Shown here piece after piece: positions 34,601 to 43,518 of a stretch of DNA of 64,000 nt. Positions within the stretch are counted from its first letter, which is position 1. Each line of letters opens with the position of its first letter. The notes below the pieces were generated by a model. That model was not told the origin of the DNA, searched no databases, and worked only from the letters and a program-made list of their open reading frames with translations. The position numbers and the translations under genes were made by a program. Source of the DNA: Luteococcus japonicus (GTDB lineage: Bacteria; Actinomycetota; Actinomycetes; Propionibacteriales; Propionibacteriaceae); the NCBI RefSeq assembly GCF_003752415.1, contig NZ_RKHG01000001.1, positions 1,798,001 through 1,862,000 on the forward strand, given 5' to 3'.

Positions 34601-35229
34601 TGACCCAGACCTTCCTGCACCGCTTCACCGTGAAGCCGAAGCACCTCGACTACCTGCCCCTGTGGCGGCGGGAGGTGGCGGTGCGGACCCGGCACGGCTT
34701 CACCACGCACCGCGCCTTCGTGGAGACCGACGCCGAGCCCAAGCTCACCTGGCTCTACTCCCACGAGGGCGACGCTGCGGCGGCGGAAGCGGCCCTTGCC
34801 CGTGACCCGGAGCAGCGCGATCTGGACGGGCTGAAGGCCCCGCACGTCTTTCGCAACCTGCTGGTGCGTCCCGTAGACGTGGAGTTCGCACCCACCGTCG
34901 CCACCCCGGAGTCCGTCGCGGGCAGCGACGGCCGGCAGCGGATCGCCATCATGCGGCGCTACTCCATCGTCAACGGCTGGGATGACTTCCTGGACGTGTG
35001 GCGACAGATCGTGCCGGTGCGCGAGCAGTACGGCTTCCGGTGTCTGTTCGCCGTCGCGGACCGTCCGCGGGACATGTTCACCTGGGCCTTCGACTTCGAC
35101 GGGGAATGGGCGGACTTCCCCGCCGCGCAACGCGGCTACTACCGGGACCCGGCGCGCGTCCAACTCCGCAAGGTCTTCGACCACATGGCCGACTACTCCA
35201 TCCACCCCGCGACACAGTTGCTCATCTGA
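34537..35229 (+). CDS. Tandem NIPSNAP-like protein
   Basis: Up to 230 residues. The first 16 residues (MNSGSPQMNSGPPQMN) come from the tandem repeat. Two ferredoxin-like modules follow. Module 1 is TVKPKHLDYLPLWRREVAVRT with LTWLYSHEGD and AALARDPEQRDL. Module 2 is SIVNGWDDFLDVWRQIVPVRE with FTWAFDFDGEW and YYRDPARVQL. Both match the NIPSNAP/dimeric alpha-beta barrel pattern. Function is unknown. Any of the three ATGs may be used, and none has a classical ribosome binding site. The ATGA overlap with the acyltransferase suggests coupling. Confidence 0.6.
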   Translation: MNSGSPQMNSGPPQMNSSTPTVTQTFLHRFTVKPKHLDYLPLWRREVAVRTRHGFTTHRAFVETDAEPKLTWLYSHEGDAAAAEAALARDPEQRDLDGLKAPHVFRNLLVRPVDVEFAPTVATPESVAGSDGRQRIAIMRRYSIVNGWDDFLDVWRQIVPVREQYGFRCLFAVADRPRDMFTWAFDFDGEWADFPAAQRGYYRDPARVQLRKVFDHMADYSIHPATQLLI

Positions 35230-35263
35230 CGTCCTCGACCGGGGCGGCGAGCGAGGAAGTGGG

Positions 35264-35782
35264 TCAGTCCTCCAGGGTCTCGTCGACCTCGAGGTCCACC
35301 ATCAGCTCGTCGGCAATGGACTCCAGCGCATCGCGGAGCCCCTCCAGCTCGACGCTCTTGGGCAGCCGCACCTGGGCGACGGCCTCGAAGAGCATGGTGT
35401 CGCCCATCGGGGCGGGCCGGGTGAAGGTGTGCATCTCGTCGATGCTGATGGCCCGTGAGGCCAGTGCGGTGGTGACCTCGCTGACAATGCCGGTGTGGTC
35501 ATTGCCCACCAGATGCAGCGTCACGGGAAGGCCGACGGCGCCGACATCCTCCCCGGCAGGGGTGACGGTGACGTCGAGTCCGTCCAGGGCTCCGACGGCC
35601 GCGGTGAAGGCATGGGCCTTCGCGTCGGGCAGGTCCACCAGCGCGATGCCCGCGAACTTCCCGCCCAGCCGGGCCATCTGGCTCTCCTGCCAGTTGCCGC
35701 CGTGGGCCAGGACCGCCTGGCTGAGGGAGGCGACCAGACCTTCGCGGTCGTCGCCGATCAGGGTCAACAGGAGCTGTGCCAT
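35264..35782 (-). CDS. ACT-domain protein (GcvR-like)
   Basis: This is a 172-residue cytosolic protein made of two ACT domains. The first begins LLLTLIGDDREGLVASLSQAV, the second LHLVGNDHTGIVSEVTTALAS. The GDDREGL and GNDHTGI loops are typical amino-acid-binding turns. Similar proteins include the glycine cleavage regulator GcvR and other two-ACT proteins. It has no DNA-binding domain. It ends 34 bases from the convergent NIPSNAP-like gene. Confidence 0.8.
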   Translation of the reverse strand: MAQLLLTLIGDDREGLVASLSQAVLAHGGNWQESQMARLGGKFAGIALVDLPDAKAHAFTAAVGALDGLDVTVTPAGEDVGAVGLPVTLHLVGNDHTGIVSEVTTALASRAISIDEMHTFTRPAPMGDTMLFEAVAQVRLPKSVELEGLRDALESIADELMVDLEVDETLED

Positions 35783-35789
35783 GGAGGTG

Positions 35790-35795
35790 AGCCTA
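35790..35795 (-). promoter_or_regulatory. -10 box TAGGCT of a leaderless ACT-protein mRNA
   Basis: On the minus strand TAGGCT ends 7 bases before the ATG at 35782, almost the same layout as at 4768. No ribosome binding site is present, so a leaderless transcript is likely. Confidence 0.45.
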
Positions 35796-35883
35796 GGCGA
35801 TGGACCGCGCCCGGGGACAGGCTTTCGCCAGAGGTGAAGTGCGTGGGTACGATCCTCCCAACCCCCAAAGTCCAGGAGGACGC

Positions 35884-37335
35884 ATGACTCCGTTGTCCAC
35901 CGCTGGATCCTTGCAGAGTGGCGATGCCTTCGCCTCCTTCCGCATCCCGGCCAGCGACCGCTCGGAACGCGTCGCCCGAGGAAAGCGCCTGCGGGAACAC
36001 ACACCGCACCACAGCCTGGGTTTCTGGCAGCCCACCGCGGACCGTCCGGACGTCGTGGACTTCATCAAGAACAGTCATCAGGGACGCCTCGAGTGGCTCT
36101 TCGCCCTGCGCGTGGGGCGGATGGCGGCCTCCCCCTTCGGCATGCTGCGCGGCAGCGCCCAACTGATGGCCCATGACGTCGCCAACCTGCCGTCGACGGG
36201 CGTGCACACCACAGCCTGCGGCGACGCGCACATCGGCAACATCGGCTTCTACCGGTCACCGGAGGGCAACCAGGTCATCGACCTCAATGACTTCGACGAG
36301 GCCCACACCGGCGCCTGGGAGTGGGACCTGCGGCGCCTGACCGCCTCCATCCACGTGCTGGGGCGGGACAACGGCGCCACCGAGGAGCAGTGCGGCGAGG
36401 CGGTGCACAACTGCGTGCAGTCCTACCGCGAGGAGGTCAGCTTCCTGTCCAAGCAGCCCCTGATGTGGCGCGCCTTCAACCACCTCGACCTGGATGCCCT
36501 GCAGGAGAGCTCCACCGACGAGGAGCTGCGCGGCGAGATCCAGCGCGCCGCCCGCGCCGCCCGCAAGCGCACCGATGACCGGATGTTGCCCAAGCTCGCC
36601 GGCGGGGCCACCTCCGCGACGGAGATCGTCGACACCCCGCCGCTGGTCACCCACCCCGACGACAGCACGCGGGAGATGATCGCCGAGGCCCTGGACGACT
36701 ACCTGCACACCCTCACCCCGCAGTGGCGACGCATCGTCGGCGGCTATTCGCTGGTGGACATCGCCCACAAGGTGGTCGGCGTCGGATCGGTCGGGATGCG
36801 CTCCTGGGTGGCGCTGCTGGTGGGCTCCCGGGAGGACGACGTGCTCTTCCTGCAGCTCAAGCAGGCGCAGCGTTCGGTGCTGGCCCCCTATGTGCACGGC
36901 GAACGGGCCTGGCACAACCACCAAGGGCAGCGGGTCGTCGAGTACCAGCAGCAGCTGCAGACTGTCTCCGATCCCCTGCTGGGGTGGACGACGGTGGGCG
37001 AGCACCAGTACTACGTGCGCCAGTACCGCAACATGAAGGGCGGTGTGCCGCTGGAGTCGATGACACCCAGCGCCCTGGTGGACTACGCCGGCATCACCGG
37101 CCACCTGCTGGCCAAGGGCCATGCCCGCACCTCAGGTGCATCGGTGATCAGTGGTTATCTGGGCAAGAAGCCGCCGGTCACCAAGGCCTTCCAGCGGTGG
37201 GCCAGGGCCTATGCGGACCAGACGGAGAAGGACCACGCCGAGGTGGTGGCCGCCGTGAAGTCCGGCCGCCTGCCGTGGGAGGACCCGCTGACCAAGACCG
37301 GCCCGCGCCCCATCTGGCGCCCGACGGAGGTGTGA
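35884..37335 (+). CDS. DUF2252 domain protein
   Basis: This is a 483-residue soluble protein. Features include HHSLGFWQPTADRPDVVDF, the block LRVGRMAASPFGMLRG, CGDAHIGNIGFY, and the acidic cluster DLNDFDEAHTGAWEWDLRRL. GDAHxxN together with DFD resembles the catalytic loop and metal site of aminoglycoside-phosphotransferase-like kinases, and DUF2252 is seen as kinase-fold-related. Substrate unknown. A strong ribosome site AGGAGG precedes the ATG, and TACGAT (35848-35853) is a possible -10 box. Confidence 0.85.
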   Translation: MTPLSTAGSLQSGDAFASFRIPASDRSERVARGKRLREHTPHHSLGFWQPTADRPDVVDFIKNSHQGRLEWLFALRVGRMAASPFGMLRGSAQLMAHDVANLPSTGVHTTACGDAHIGNIGFYRSPEGNQVIDLNDFDEAHTGAWEWDLRRLTASIHVLGRDNGATEEQCGEAVHNCVQSYREEVSFLSKQPLMWRAFNHLDLDALQESSTDEELRGEIQRAARAARKRTDDRMLPKLAGGATSATEIVDTPPLVTHPDDSTREMIAEALDDYLHTLTPQWRRIVGGYSLVDIAHKVVGVGSVGMRSWVALLVGSREDDVLFLQLKQAQRSVLAPYVHGERAWHNHQGQRVVEYQQQLQTVSDPLLGWTTVGEHQYYVRQYRNMKGGVPLESMTPSALVDYAGITGHLLAKGHARTSGASVISGYLGKKPPVTKAFQRWARAYADQTEKDHAEVVAAVKSGRLPWEDPLTKTGPRPIWRPTEV

Positions 37336-37480
37336 CCGCCCAGCGACTCCCGGGCTACCCCCGCTCCCCGATCGCGTCGAGGCATCTGGCCTCAATCGTC
37401 CAGGATGTCGAGGTCGAGATCGTAGGCAATCACCATCGCGACGGCCAGGGCTCGCTCCTGATCCGGGTGCAATACCCCTC

Positions 37481-37501
37481 TGCATCCCAATCTGGGATGC
37501 A
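37481..37501. promoter_or_regulatory. Perfect 9-bp inverted repeat upstream of trmO
   Basis: TGCATCCCA (37481-37489), spacer ATC, TGGGATGCA (37493-37501). It lies 34 bases before the trmO ATG. It is compact enough for a dimeric regulator site, or could be a hairpin in RNA. No matching second copy was found in the window. Confidence 0.5.
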
Positions 37502-37535
37502 ATGCCCTCCTTCCCTCGTGCCCTACCGTGGGTCC

Positions 37536-38261
37536 ATGACCGAGCGCGCGCCCTACCGCACCATCGCCCGGGTGCACACGGACTTCCCGTCGAAGTTCGG
37601 GGTGCCGCGTCAGTCCGGGCTGGTGCCCGAGCTTCTGGCTCGGGTGGTCTTCGAGCCGGACTTCCGGTCCCCGGATGCGGTGCGCGGGATCGAGGGCTTC
37701 AGCCACCTGTGGCTGGTGTGGGAGTTCGACAAGTCGGTCTCCGGACGCGACTGGTCACCGACGGTGCGTCCGCCACGGCTGGGAGGCCATGACCGGCTCG
37801 GGGTCTTCGCGACCCGCTCCCCCTTCCGCCCGAACCCGATCGGCCTGAGCTCGGTGCGGCTGGTCAGCGTCGAGAGCGCCGGCGAGGAGGCCCCGGTGCT
37901 GGTGGTCGGCGGGGCTGACCTGGTGGACGGCACGCCCGTCCTGGACATCAAGCCCTACATCCCCTACGACGTCCACCCCGACGCGACCAGCGGTTTCATC
38001 CAGACACATCCGGAGAGCTGGTACCGGGTGAGCTTCCCGCCCGAGCTGCTGGGGCGCGTCCCGGAGGATCGACGAGGGGCTCTGCTGGGCGTGCTGGCCC
38101 ACGACCCGCGGCCCCGCTTCATGGACGACTCGTCGCGCGTCTTCGGACTGCCCTTCGCCGGGCTGGACGTGCGCTTCACGATCGATGACACGACGGTGCG
38201 GGTGGTGGACGTCGCCCCGCTGACACCGGAGCCGGGCGCCGCCTGGCCGGGCTACCGCTGA
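37536..38261 (+). CDS. trmO: tRNA (N6-threonylcarbamoyladenosine-37-N6)-methyltransferase
   Basis: About 241 residues. The TrmO/YaeB-VirR fold signatures are visible: FSHLWLVWEFDKS near the start, TRSPFRPNPIGLSSVRLVSV, and GTPVLDIKPYIPYDV. The enzyme methylates t6A37 of certain tRNAs using S-adenosylmethionine. The region 37336-37535 before it holds only the inverted repeat above and a possible short reading frame on the other strand. Confidence 0.92.
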   Translation: MTERAPYRTIARVHTDFPSKFGVPRQSGLVPELLARVVFEPDFRSPDAVRGIEGFSHLWLVWEFDKSVSGRDWSPTVRPPRLGGHDRLGVFATRSPFRPNPIGLSSVRLVSVESAGEEAPVLVVGGADLVDGTPVLDIKPYIPYDVHPDATSGFIQTHPESWYRVSFPPELLGRVPEDRRGALLGVLAHDPRPRFMDDSSRVFGLPFAGLDVRFTIDDTTVRVVDVAPLTPEPGAAWPGYR

Positions 38262-38280
38262 GCCCCGGGGACGCGACAGA

Positions 38281-38340
38281 CGCTCGGGTCCCTGGGATCC
38301 GCGTGTGTTGCAACCCGAGCGCATCACGGGAACCCGAGCG
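38281..38340. repeat. CGCTCGG-type intergenic repeat, second three-arm copy
   Basis: CGCTCGG (38281-38287), CCGAGCG (38315-38321) and CCGAGCG (38334-38340) repeat the layout at 29124-29183, with the shared GATCCGCGTGTG core. It lies between the convergent ends of trmO and the pabC-like gene, so a bidirectional terminator role fits. Confidence 0.7.
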
Positions 38341-38354
38341 GATTCGCGTGACCG

Positions 38355-39233
38355 TCAGAAACCAGCCATCCGGGCCACCCGGGCTGTGAGTTCCTCGTCG
38401 ACGGACAGCTGCCTGCCGTCCAGTTCGACCACGGGTGAGGGCCCACGGCTGGAACTGACCAGCCAGACCCCGTCGGCGGTGAACAGGTCAGCGGTGGGCA
38501 CGAGCTCCTCGCGGGCCTCCATCCCCTCAGCCCGCGCAGCCGCCAGGATCTCGTCGACGGTGACCGACGCGAGGATCCCGGTGGCGCCGGTGGGGGCGGT
38601 GCGCATCACGCCGTCGGTGACCACGATCAGCCCGGAGGTCGGACCGTCGAGGGCGAAACCGTCGGTGGTGACGAAGACGGCATCGTCCGCCCCTCGACGT
38701 CTGGCCTCCCGGGCGGCGGCGATGTTGACCACATAGCTCAGCGTCTTCACGCCACCGAGCAACCATGGGGCGTCGGCGAAGGCATCCGAGGGGCGGCCGG
38801 TGGACAGGGTCACGGCGCGCAGCCCGCGGGTGACGGCCTTCCCACTGGAGGCCGTGCGCACGGTGGCGGCGGCCTTCTCGCTGACGGTGAGCAGCGCGAC
38901 GCATCCTTGCCCCGGGAACCACTCGCGGCCGCGGGTCAGGACGAACTTCATGGTGGCCTCACCTGGGGTGGTCCAGGCGTCGAGGGCCTCGTGCACCAGC
39001 GCCTCCCACGCCTGGCGAGGCGGGCCGTCGATCTCCATCCGGCCGGCCGAGACGGCCAGCCGGTCAAGGTGCTCGTCGAGGTTGACCACCCGGGCTCCAG
39101 CCTCGTCGCAGACCACGCGGGCCGAGTCGAAGCAGCCGTCTCCCCGGGCGAAACCCAGGTCGTCGGCGAAGATGACGGGCTCGTCGCCCCGGACCACACC
39201 GCGCCCCAGCACGGCCACCAGATGTTCGGTCAT
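38355..39233 (-). CDS. Aminotransferase class IV (aminodeoxychorismate lyase-like)
   Basis: About 292 residues. The PLP lysine lies in LLGGVKTLSYVVNIAA. DDLGFARGDGCFDSARV near the start is the class IV opening motif, and DDAVFVTTDGFALDGPTSGLIVV contains the usual glycine-rich phosphate loop. Class IV includes aminodeoxychorismate lyase (PabC) and branched-chain or D-amino acid aminotransferases. The length and DGPTSGLIVV loop favour PabC, but no pabA/pabB is nearby. Two close starts exist (39242 and 39233). The GGAG before 39233 and the GGGAG before 39242 are both acceptable. Confidence 0.8.
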   Translation of the reverse strand: MTEHLVAVLGRGVVRGDEPVIFADDLGFARGDGCFDSARVVCDEAGARVVNLDEHLDRLAVSAGRMEIDGPPRQAWEALVHEALDAWTTPGEATMKFVLTRGREWFPGQGCVALLTVSEKAAATVRTASSGKAVTRGLRAVTLSTGRPSDAFADAPWLLGGVKTLSYVVNIAAAREARRRGADDAVFVTTDGFALDGPTSGLIVVTDGVMRTAPTGATGILASVTVDEILAAARAEGMEAREELVPTADLFTADGVWLVSSSRGPSPVVELDGRQLSVDEELTARVARMAGF

Positions 39234-39319
39234 GGTCTCCATTCAACTCCCGCGCCGGTTCCGGGCGGGAACCGGGAGCCGGATCCTCAGACAGACAACC
39301 GGTTGCTGGCCACCAACCC

Positions 39320-39346
39320 TTGACCCACTCCTTTTTGAATGAAAAG
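39320..39346 (+). promoter_or_regulatory. Candidate promoter/operator of the MurNAc operon
   Basis: TTGACC (39320-39325) could be a -35 box. CTTTT-TGAATG-AAAAG (39331-39346) is a short palindrome beside it, the kind of AT-rich dyad bound by RpiR/MurR regulators. No convincing -10 box was found, so the assignment is tentative. Confidence 0.3.
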
Positions 39347-39424
39347 CTCCAATCGGCAACATCCTTCTGAAGAGTTTCCTCCACGCTCGTCGAAGCGGCT
39401 GGCCACCTCCAAGGAGCACCCCCC

Positions 39425-41269
39425 ATGACCCAGCACCTGTCCACCACGCGACGCACTCTGCTGCGCGGCCTCGGCGCCTCCGCCCTCGTCGGCGGCCTGG
39501 CCACCTGTCCCACCACGGCAGTGGCCGCCCCCGCCGGCAAGGGCCACCCCAAGGACGGGGTCCACGTCCCGGGCACCACCGCCGCCCAACGAGCCTGGGC
39601 CCGCCGCACCCTGCGCACCATGACCCGTGACCAGAAGATCGGCCAGGTCTTCAACCAGTACCTCTACGGCAGCGACGCGAACACCGTCAGCGAGGCCGAC
39701 GCCGCCGAGAACCTCAAGCTCTACGGCGTCCGCACCCCCGCCGAGGTGGTGGCCAAGTACAAGCTCGGCGGCGCCATCTACTTCGCCTGGACCAACAGCG
39801 TCAAGGACCCCGAGCAGATCGCCACCCTGTCCAACGGCCTGCAACGGGCCGCGCTGGAGGCCAGCGACGTCCCCCTGACCATCAGCATCGACCAGGAGAA
39901 CGGCGTCGTCACCCGGATGGGCGCGCCGGCCACCACCCTGCCCGGCGCGATGGCCCTGGGCGCCACTCGCTCCCCGCACGAGGCGCGGATCGTCGCCCGG
40001 GTCAACGGGCAGGAACTCCACGCCGTCGGCGTCACCATGAACCACGCGCCGGATGCGGACGTCAACGTCAACCCGGCCAATCCGGTGATCGGGGTGCGCT
40101 CCGTCGGGTCGGACCCCGAACTGGTCTCCCAAATGGTCGCGGCGCAGGTCAAGGGGCTGCAGGGCAGCAAGGGAGTCAGCGCCACGGCCAAGCACTTCCC
40201 CGGCCACGGCGACACCGCCACCGACAGCCACGTCGGACTGCCGGAGATCACCCACAGCCGCGAGGAGTGGGAGCGCATCGACCTGCCTCCCTTCAAGGCC
40301 GCCATCGCCGCCGGGGTCGACTCGATCATGTCGGCACACCTCGTGATGCCCGCGCTCGACGACTCCGGTGACCCGGCGACCCTCAGTCACAAGATCATCA
40401 CCGGGGTGCTGCGCGAGGAGCTCGGTTTCCAGGGTCTGGTGGTCACCGACGGGCTGCAGATGGAGGGGGTGCGCCAGAAGTACGGCGACGGCGAGGTGGC
40501 GGTACGCGCCCTGCTGGCCGGCATCGACATGCTGCTGATGACCCCGGACATGCCCGCCGCGTGGCAGGCCGTGCACGACGCGGTGGACTCCGGTCGGCTG
40601 CCCATGGCGCGGCTCGACGAGGCCGTGCTGCGCAATCTGCAGACCAAGGCCAAGCGGGGCGTCGTCGCCGACCCCTTCGTCGACGTGCAGCGGGTGATGG
40701 ACGTGGTGGGCACCCTTCAGCACCAGCGCGTTGCGGCAGGCGCCACGGCCGACTCCATCACCCTGCTCCGCAATGAGGGCGGCACGTTGCCCTTGGCCGG
40801 CGCGGCGACGGCGGCCCTTGCGGGATGGAGCAGCAAGACCGAGACCCATGACGCGCTCACGACGGCGCTGAGCGGGCATGGCGCAACCGTCACCGCCCTC
40901 CAGACCGGCGCCAGCCCGACCCCGGAGCAGGTGGACGCGGCGGTCGCCGCCGCCAAGCAGGCCGACGTCAGCATCGTCACCACCTACAACGTCACCAAGG
41001 GCTCCCGCCAGGCGGTCCTGGTGGAGGCCCTGCGCGCCGTCGGCAAACCCGTCGTCGTGGTGGCGTTGCGCAATCCCTATGACATCGCCCACCTCCCGCA
41101 GGTGGATGCCTACCTCGCCAGCTACGCCTGGAGTCCCGTCGCCATGCGTGCCGTCGCCGACGTGCTCGCGGGGAAGACCTCCCCCACCGGCAAGCTGCCG
41201 GTCACCATCCCGACTGCCGACGATCCCTCCAAGGCCCTGTACCCCTTCGGTGCGGGCCTGACCCTCTGA
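39425..41269 (+). CDS. nagZ: Exported beta-N-acetylglucosaminidase, GH3 family
   Basis: About 614 residues. A Tat leader (STTRRTLLRGLGASALVGGLA) ends near AVAAPAG, so the enzyme is exported. The NagZ signature KHFPGHGDTATDSHVGLP (about residue 255) carries the His/Asp acid-base pair of GH3 glucosaminidases. The nucleophile aspartate is in VVTDGLQMEG. A second alpha/beta domain follows from about 430. It should remove GlcNAc from muropeptide or glycan fragments. First gene of a five-gene operon, 18 bases before namZ. Confidence 0.9.
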   Translation: MTQHLSTTRRTLLRGLGASALVGGLATCPTTAVAAPAGKGHPKDGVHVPGTTAAQRAWARRTLRTMTRDQKIGQVFNQYLYGSDANTVSEADAAENLKLYGVRTPAEVVAKYKLGGAIYFAWTNSVKDPEQIATLSNGLQRAALEASDVPLTISIDQENGVVTRMGAPATTLPGAMALGATRSPHEARIVARVNGQELHAVGVTMNHAPDADVNVNPANPVIGVRSVGSDPELVSQMVAAQVKGLQGSKGVSATAKHFPGHGDTATDSHVGLPEITHSREEWERIDLPPFKAAIAAGVDSIMSAHLVMPALDDSGDPATLSHKIITGVLREELGFQGLVVTDGLQMEGVRQKYGDGEVAVRALLAGIDMLLMTPDMPAAWQAVHDAVDSGRLPMARLDEAVLRNLQTKAKRGVVADPFVDVQRVMDVVGTLQHQRVAAGATADSITLLRNEGGTLPLAGAATAALAGWSSKTETHDALTTALSGHGATVTALQTGASPTPEQVDAAVAAAKQADVSIVTTYNVTKGSRQAVLVEALRAVGKPVVVVALRNPYDIAHLPQVDAYLASYAWSPVAMRAVADVLAGKTSPTGKLPVTIPTADDPSKALYPFGAGLTL

Positions 41270-41287
41270 CGGACAGGAGAAGAAGCC

Positions 41288-42592
41288 ATGGACATCTCGC
41301 GCAGGAAGCTCGTCGCCGCGGCAGGTCTCGGGGCCGTCGCGGCGCCCTTCGGCCCCCTGCCCGCCCAGGCCAGTTCCGGGCGTGGCAGGGGGCACCCCGG
41401 ACGCGTCGTCACCGGCGCCCAGGCGCAAGCCGATGCCGGCTGGCCCACCCTCAAGGGTCACCGCGTCGGGGTCATCTCCAACCCGACGGGTGTCCTGGGG
41501 GACCTGACCCACATCGTCGACCGGATGCATGCCGACGGGGTGGACGTGGCGGCGGTCTTCGGCCCGGAGCACGGCTTCCGCGGCACCGCGCAGGCCGGGG
41601 GCAGCGAGGGATCCGCCAAGGACCCGCGCACCGGCATCACCGTGCACGACGCCTACGGCGCCAATGACAAGAGGTTCGCCGAGCTCTTCGCCGCCTCGAA
41701 GGTGGACACCGTCGTCTTCGACATCCAGGACGTCGGCGTGCGCTTCTACACCTACATCTGGACGATGTACCAGGCCATGCGCGGTGCAGCCCAGGTGGGA
41801 GGCATCCGCTTCGTCGTGCTGGACCGGCCCAATCCGATCGGGCGTGCGGCTTGCGGCCCCTTGCTGGACATGACCTACTCCTCCGGGGTGGGGCTGCGTT
41901 CCATCCTGATGCAGCACGGCATGACGGTGGGCGAGCTGGCCACCATGTTCGACGCCGAGTACCTGCCCCGGGAGAAGGAGGCCAAGCGGCTGGCCGAACT
42001 CGAGGTGGTCAGGGTGCGCGGCTGGAAGGGCGAGCTCTTCGACGAGACGGGACTGCAGTGGGTGATGCCTTCGCCCAACATGCCCACACCCACCACCGCC
42101 CTGGTCTACCCCGGCACCGGACTGTTCGAGGCCACCAACATGAGCGAGGGCCGCGGCACCACCCGCCCCTTCGAGCTGGTGGGCGCCCCCTGGGTGGACC
42201 ACCGGTGGGCCGAACGGCTCAACTCACATGGCCTGCCGGGCGTGCTCTTCCGCGAGGCCTACTTCACGCCGACGATCAGCAAGAATGCGGAGAAGGTCAA
42301 CGGTGGTGTCCAGGTGCACGTCACCGACCCGTCGCGGATCAATGCGCCAGAGCTGGCGGTGCACATGTTCTGCGACGCACGCGACCTCCATGAGGACTTC
42401 GACACCCGGGTGATCGCGTGGGACAAGTACCCGTGGGAGTGGTTGGACAAGCTCACCGGCACCGCCCGGATGCGTGAACAGCTCACCTCCGGCGCCTCGG
42501 CCCAGCAGATCGTCGCGGCCTGGGCCGACGACGAGAAGGCCTGGCAGAAGCGCCGCCGTCCCCACCTGCTGTACCCGGCTGGCCGTCGATGA
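41288..42592 (+). CDS. namZ: Exported exo-beta-N-acetylmuramidase NamZ (DUF1343)
   Basis: This is a 434-residue protein. The N-terminus MDISRRKLVAAAGLGAVAAP is a Tat-type leader. The DUF1343/NamZ blocks are visible: VGVISNPTG, FGPEHGFRG, VVFDIQDVGVRFYTYIWTM, and LDRPNPIG. NamZ enzymes release MurNAc from the non-reducing end of peptidoglycan chains and work together with NagZ. Both exported hydrolases are next to MurNAc uptake genes here, matching the pathway known from Bacillus and Bacteroidetes. The stop overlaps murR by 4 bases. Confidence 0.9.
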   Translation: MDISRRKLVAAAGLGAVAAPFGPLPAQASSGRGRGHPGRVVTGAQAQADAGWPTLKGHRVGVISNPTGVLGDLTHIVDRMHADGVDVAAVFGPEHGFRGTAQAGGSEGSAKDPRTGITVHDAYGANDKRFAELFAASKVDTVVFDIQDVGVRFYTYIWTMYQAMRGAAQVGGIRFVVLDRPNPIGRAACGPLLDMTYSSGVGLRSILMQHGMTVGELATMFDAEYLPREKEAKRLAELEVVRVRGWKGELFDETGLQWVMPSPNMPTPTTALVYPGTGLFEATNMSEGRGTTRPFELVGAPWVDHRWAERLNSHGLPGVLFREAYFTPTISKNAEKVNGGVQVHVTDPSRINAPELAVHMFCDARDLHEDFDTRVIAWDKYPWEWLDKLTGTARMREQLTSGASAQQIVAAWADDEKAWQKRRRPHLLYPAGRR

Positions 42593-43518
42593 ACGTACAG
42601 GTCAGCAACCCGGCTCCGCTGATGTCGGTGCTGCGAGCCCTGGAACCGTCGCTGCCCAAGGGACCGGCGGCGGTGGCCCGGTATGTCGTCGACCACCCGG
42701 CCGACGCCTCCGGCCTCAGCCTGGGGGCCTTGGCCCGCATCACCGGCACCAGCGAGTCGACGGTGGCCCGGCTGGCCACGGCGGCGGGTTTCCGTGGCTA
42801 CCGCGACCTGAGGATCGCGGTCGCCACGGCCGCCGGGGCGCTGGAGCAGGGGCCGGGCGATGCCAACCTGACCAGCGACATCACCCAGCACGACTCCCCC
42901 GCGGCGATCATCGCCAAGCTGGCCGCGGAGGAGCGCAGCACCATCACCGACACCGCGACCACGCTGGACGCCGACGAGGTGCTGGCCGTCGCGCGGGTCC
43001 TGGTGGAGGCGCGACGCATCGTGGTGATCGGCATCGGGGCCTCGGGGCTGGTCGCCCTGGACCTGGCCGGCAAGCTGTCACGGATCGGGCTGCTGGCCCA
43101 GGCCGTCGTGGAGGGGCACGAGGCGTTGACCACCGCGGTGGTCCTGCAGTCGCAGGACGTGCTGGTGGCCATCTCGTCCTCGGGCGAGACCGTGGACATC
43201 GTGGAGCCCCTGGAGGTGGCCCGCAGGAATGGGGTGGGCACCGCCGCCCTGACGGCCCGGGCCGGAAGTTCCTTGACCAGGGCGGACCACACCCTGCTGA
43301 GTGTCAGTCTGCGGGAGAACGACCTGCGCCCCGCCGCGATGGCCTCGCGCACCGGGCAGATGTTCCTGGTGGACGTGTTGTTCACCATGGTGGCCCAGCT
43401 GTGCTTCGACCAGGCCAAGTCCGCCATCAAGGAGTCGTGGCTGGCGCTGCGGCCCCGGCACGACGCCTCCCACGGCGCACGCCACACAAAGCACCCCGCA
43501 CAGGAGGAGGACGCATGA
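42589..43518 (+). CDS. murR: MurR/RpiR-family regulator
   Basis: This is a 309-residue regulator. The N-terminal helix-turn-helix is SLGALARITGTSESTVARLATAAGF (about residues 40-65). The C-terminal SIS domain follows, with VVIGIGASGLVALDLAGKL and VLVAISSSGETVDIVEPL, which bind sugar phosphates. MurNAc-6-phosphate is the expected ligand given the neighbours (inference). It overlaps namZ and murQ by 4 bases each, so it is co-transcribed with the pathway it should control. Confidence 0.88.
   Translation: MNVQVSNPAPLMSVLRALEPSLPKGPAAVARYVVDHPADASGLSLGALARITGTSESTVARLATAAGFRGYRDLRIAVATAAGALEQGPGDANLTSDITQHDSPAAIIAKLAAEERSTITDTATTLDADEVLAVARVLVEARRIVVIGIGASGLVALDLAGKLSRIGLLAQAVVEGHEALTTAVVLQSQDVLVAISSSGETVDIVEPLEVARRNGVGTAALTARAGSSLTRADHTLLSVSLRENDLRPAAMASRTGQMFLVDVLFTMVAQLCFDQAKSAIKESWLALRPRHDASHGARHTKHPAQEEDA

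Noticed and set aside
39287-42202. A 971-codon minus-strand frame opposite nagZ and namZ
   Set aside because: It is antisense to two clear enzymes, has Gly/His/Asp-rich low-complexity translation and no recognisable motif.
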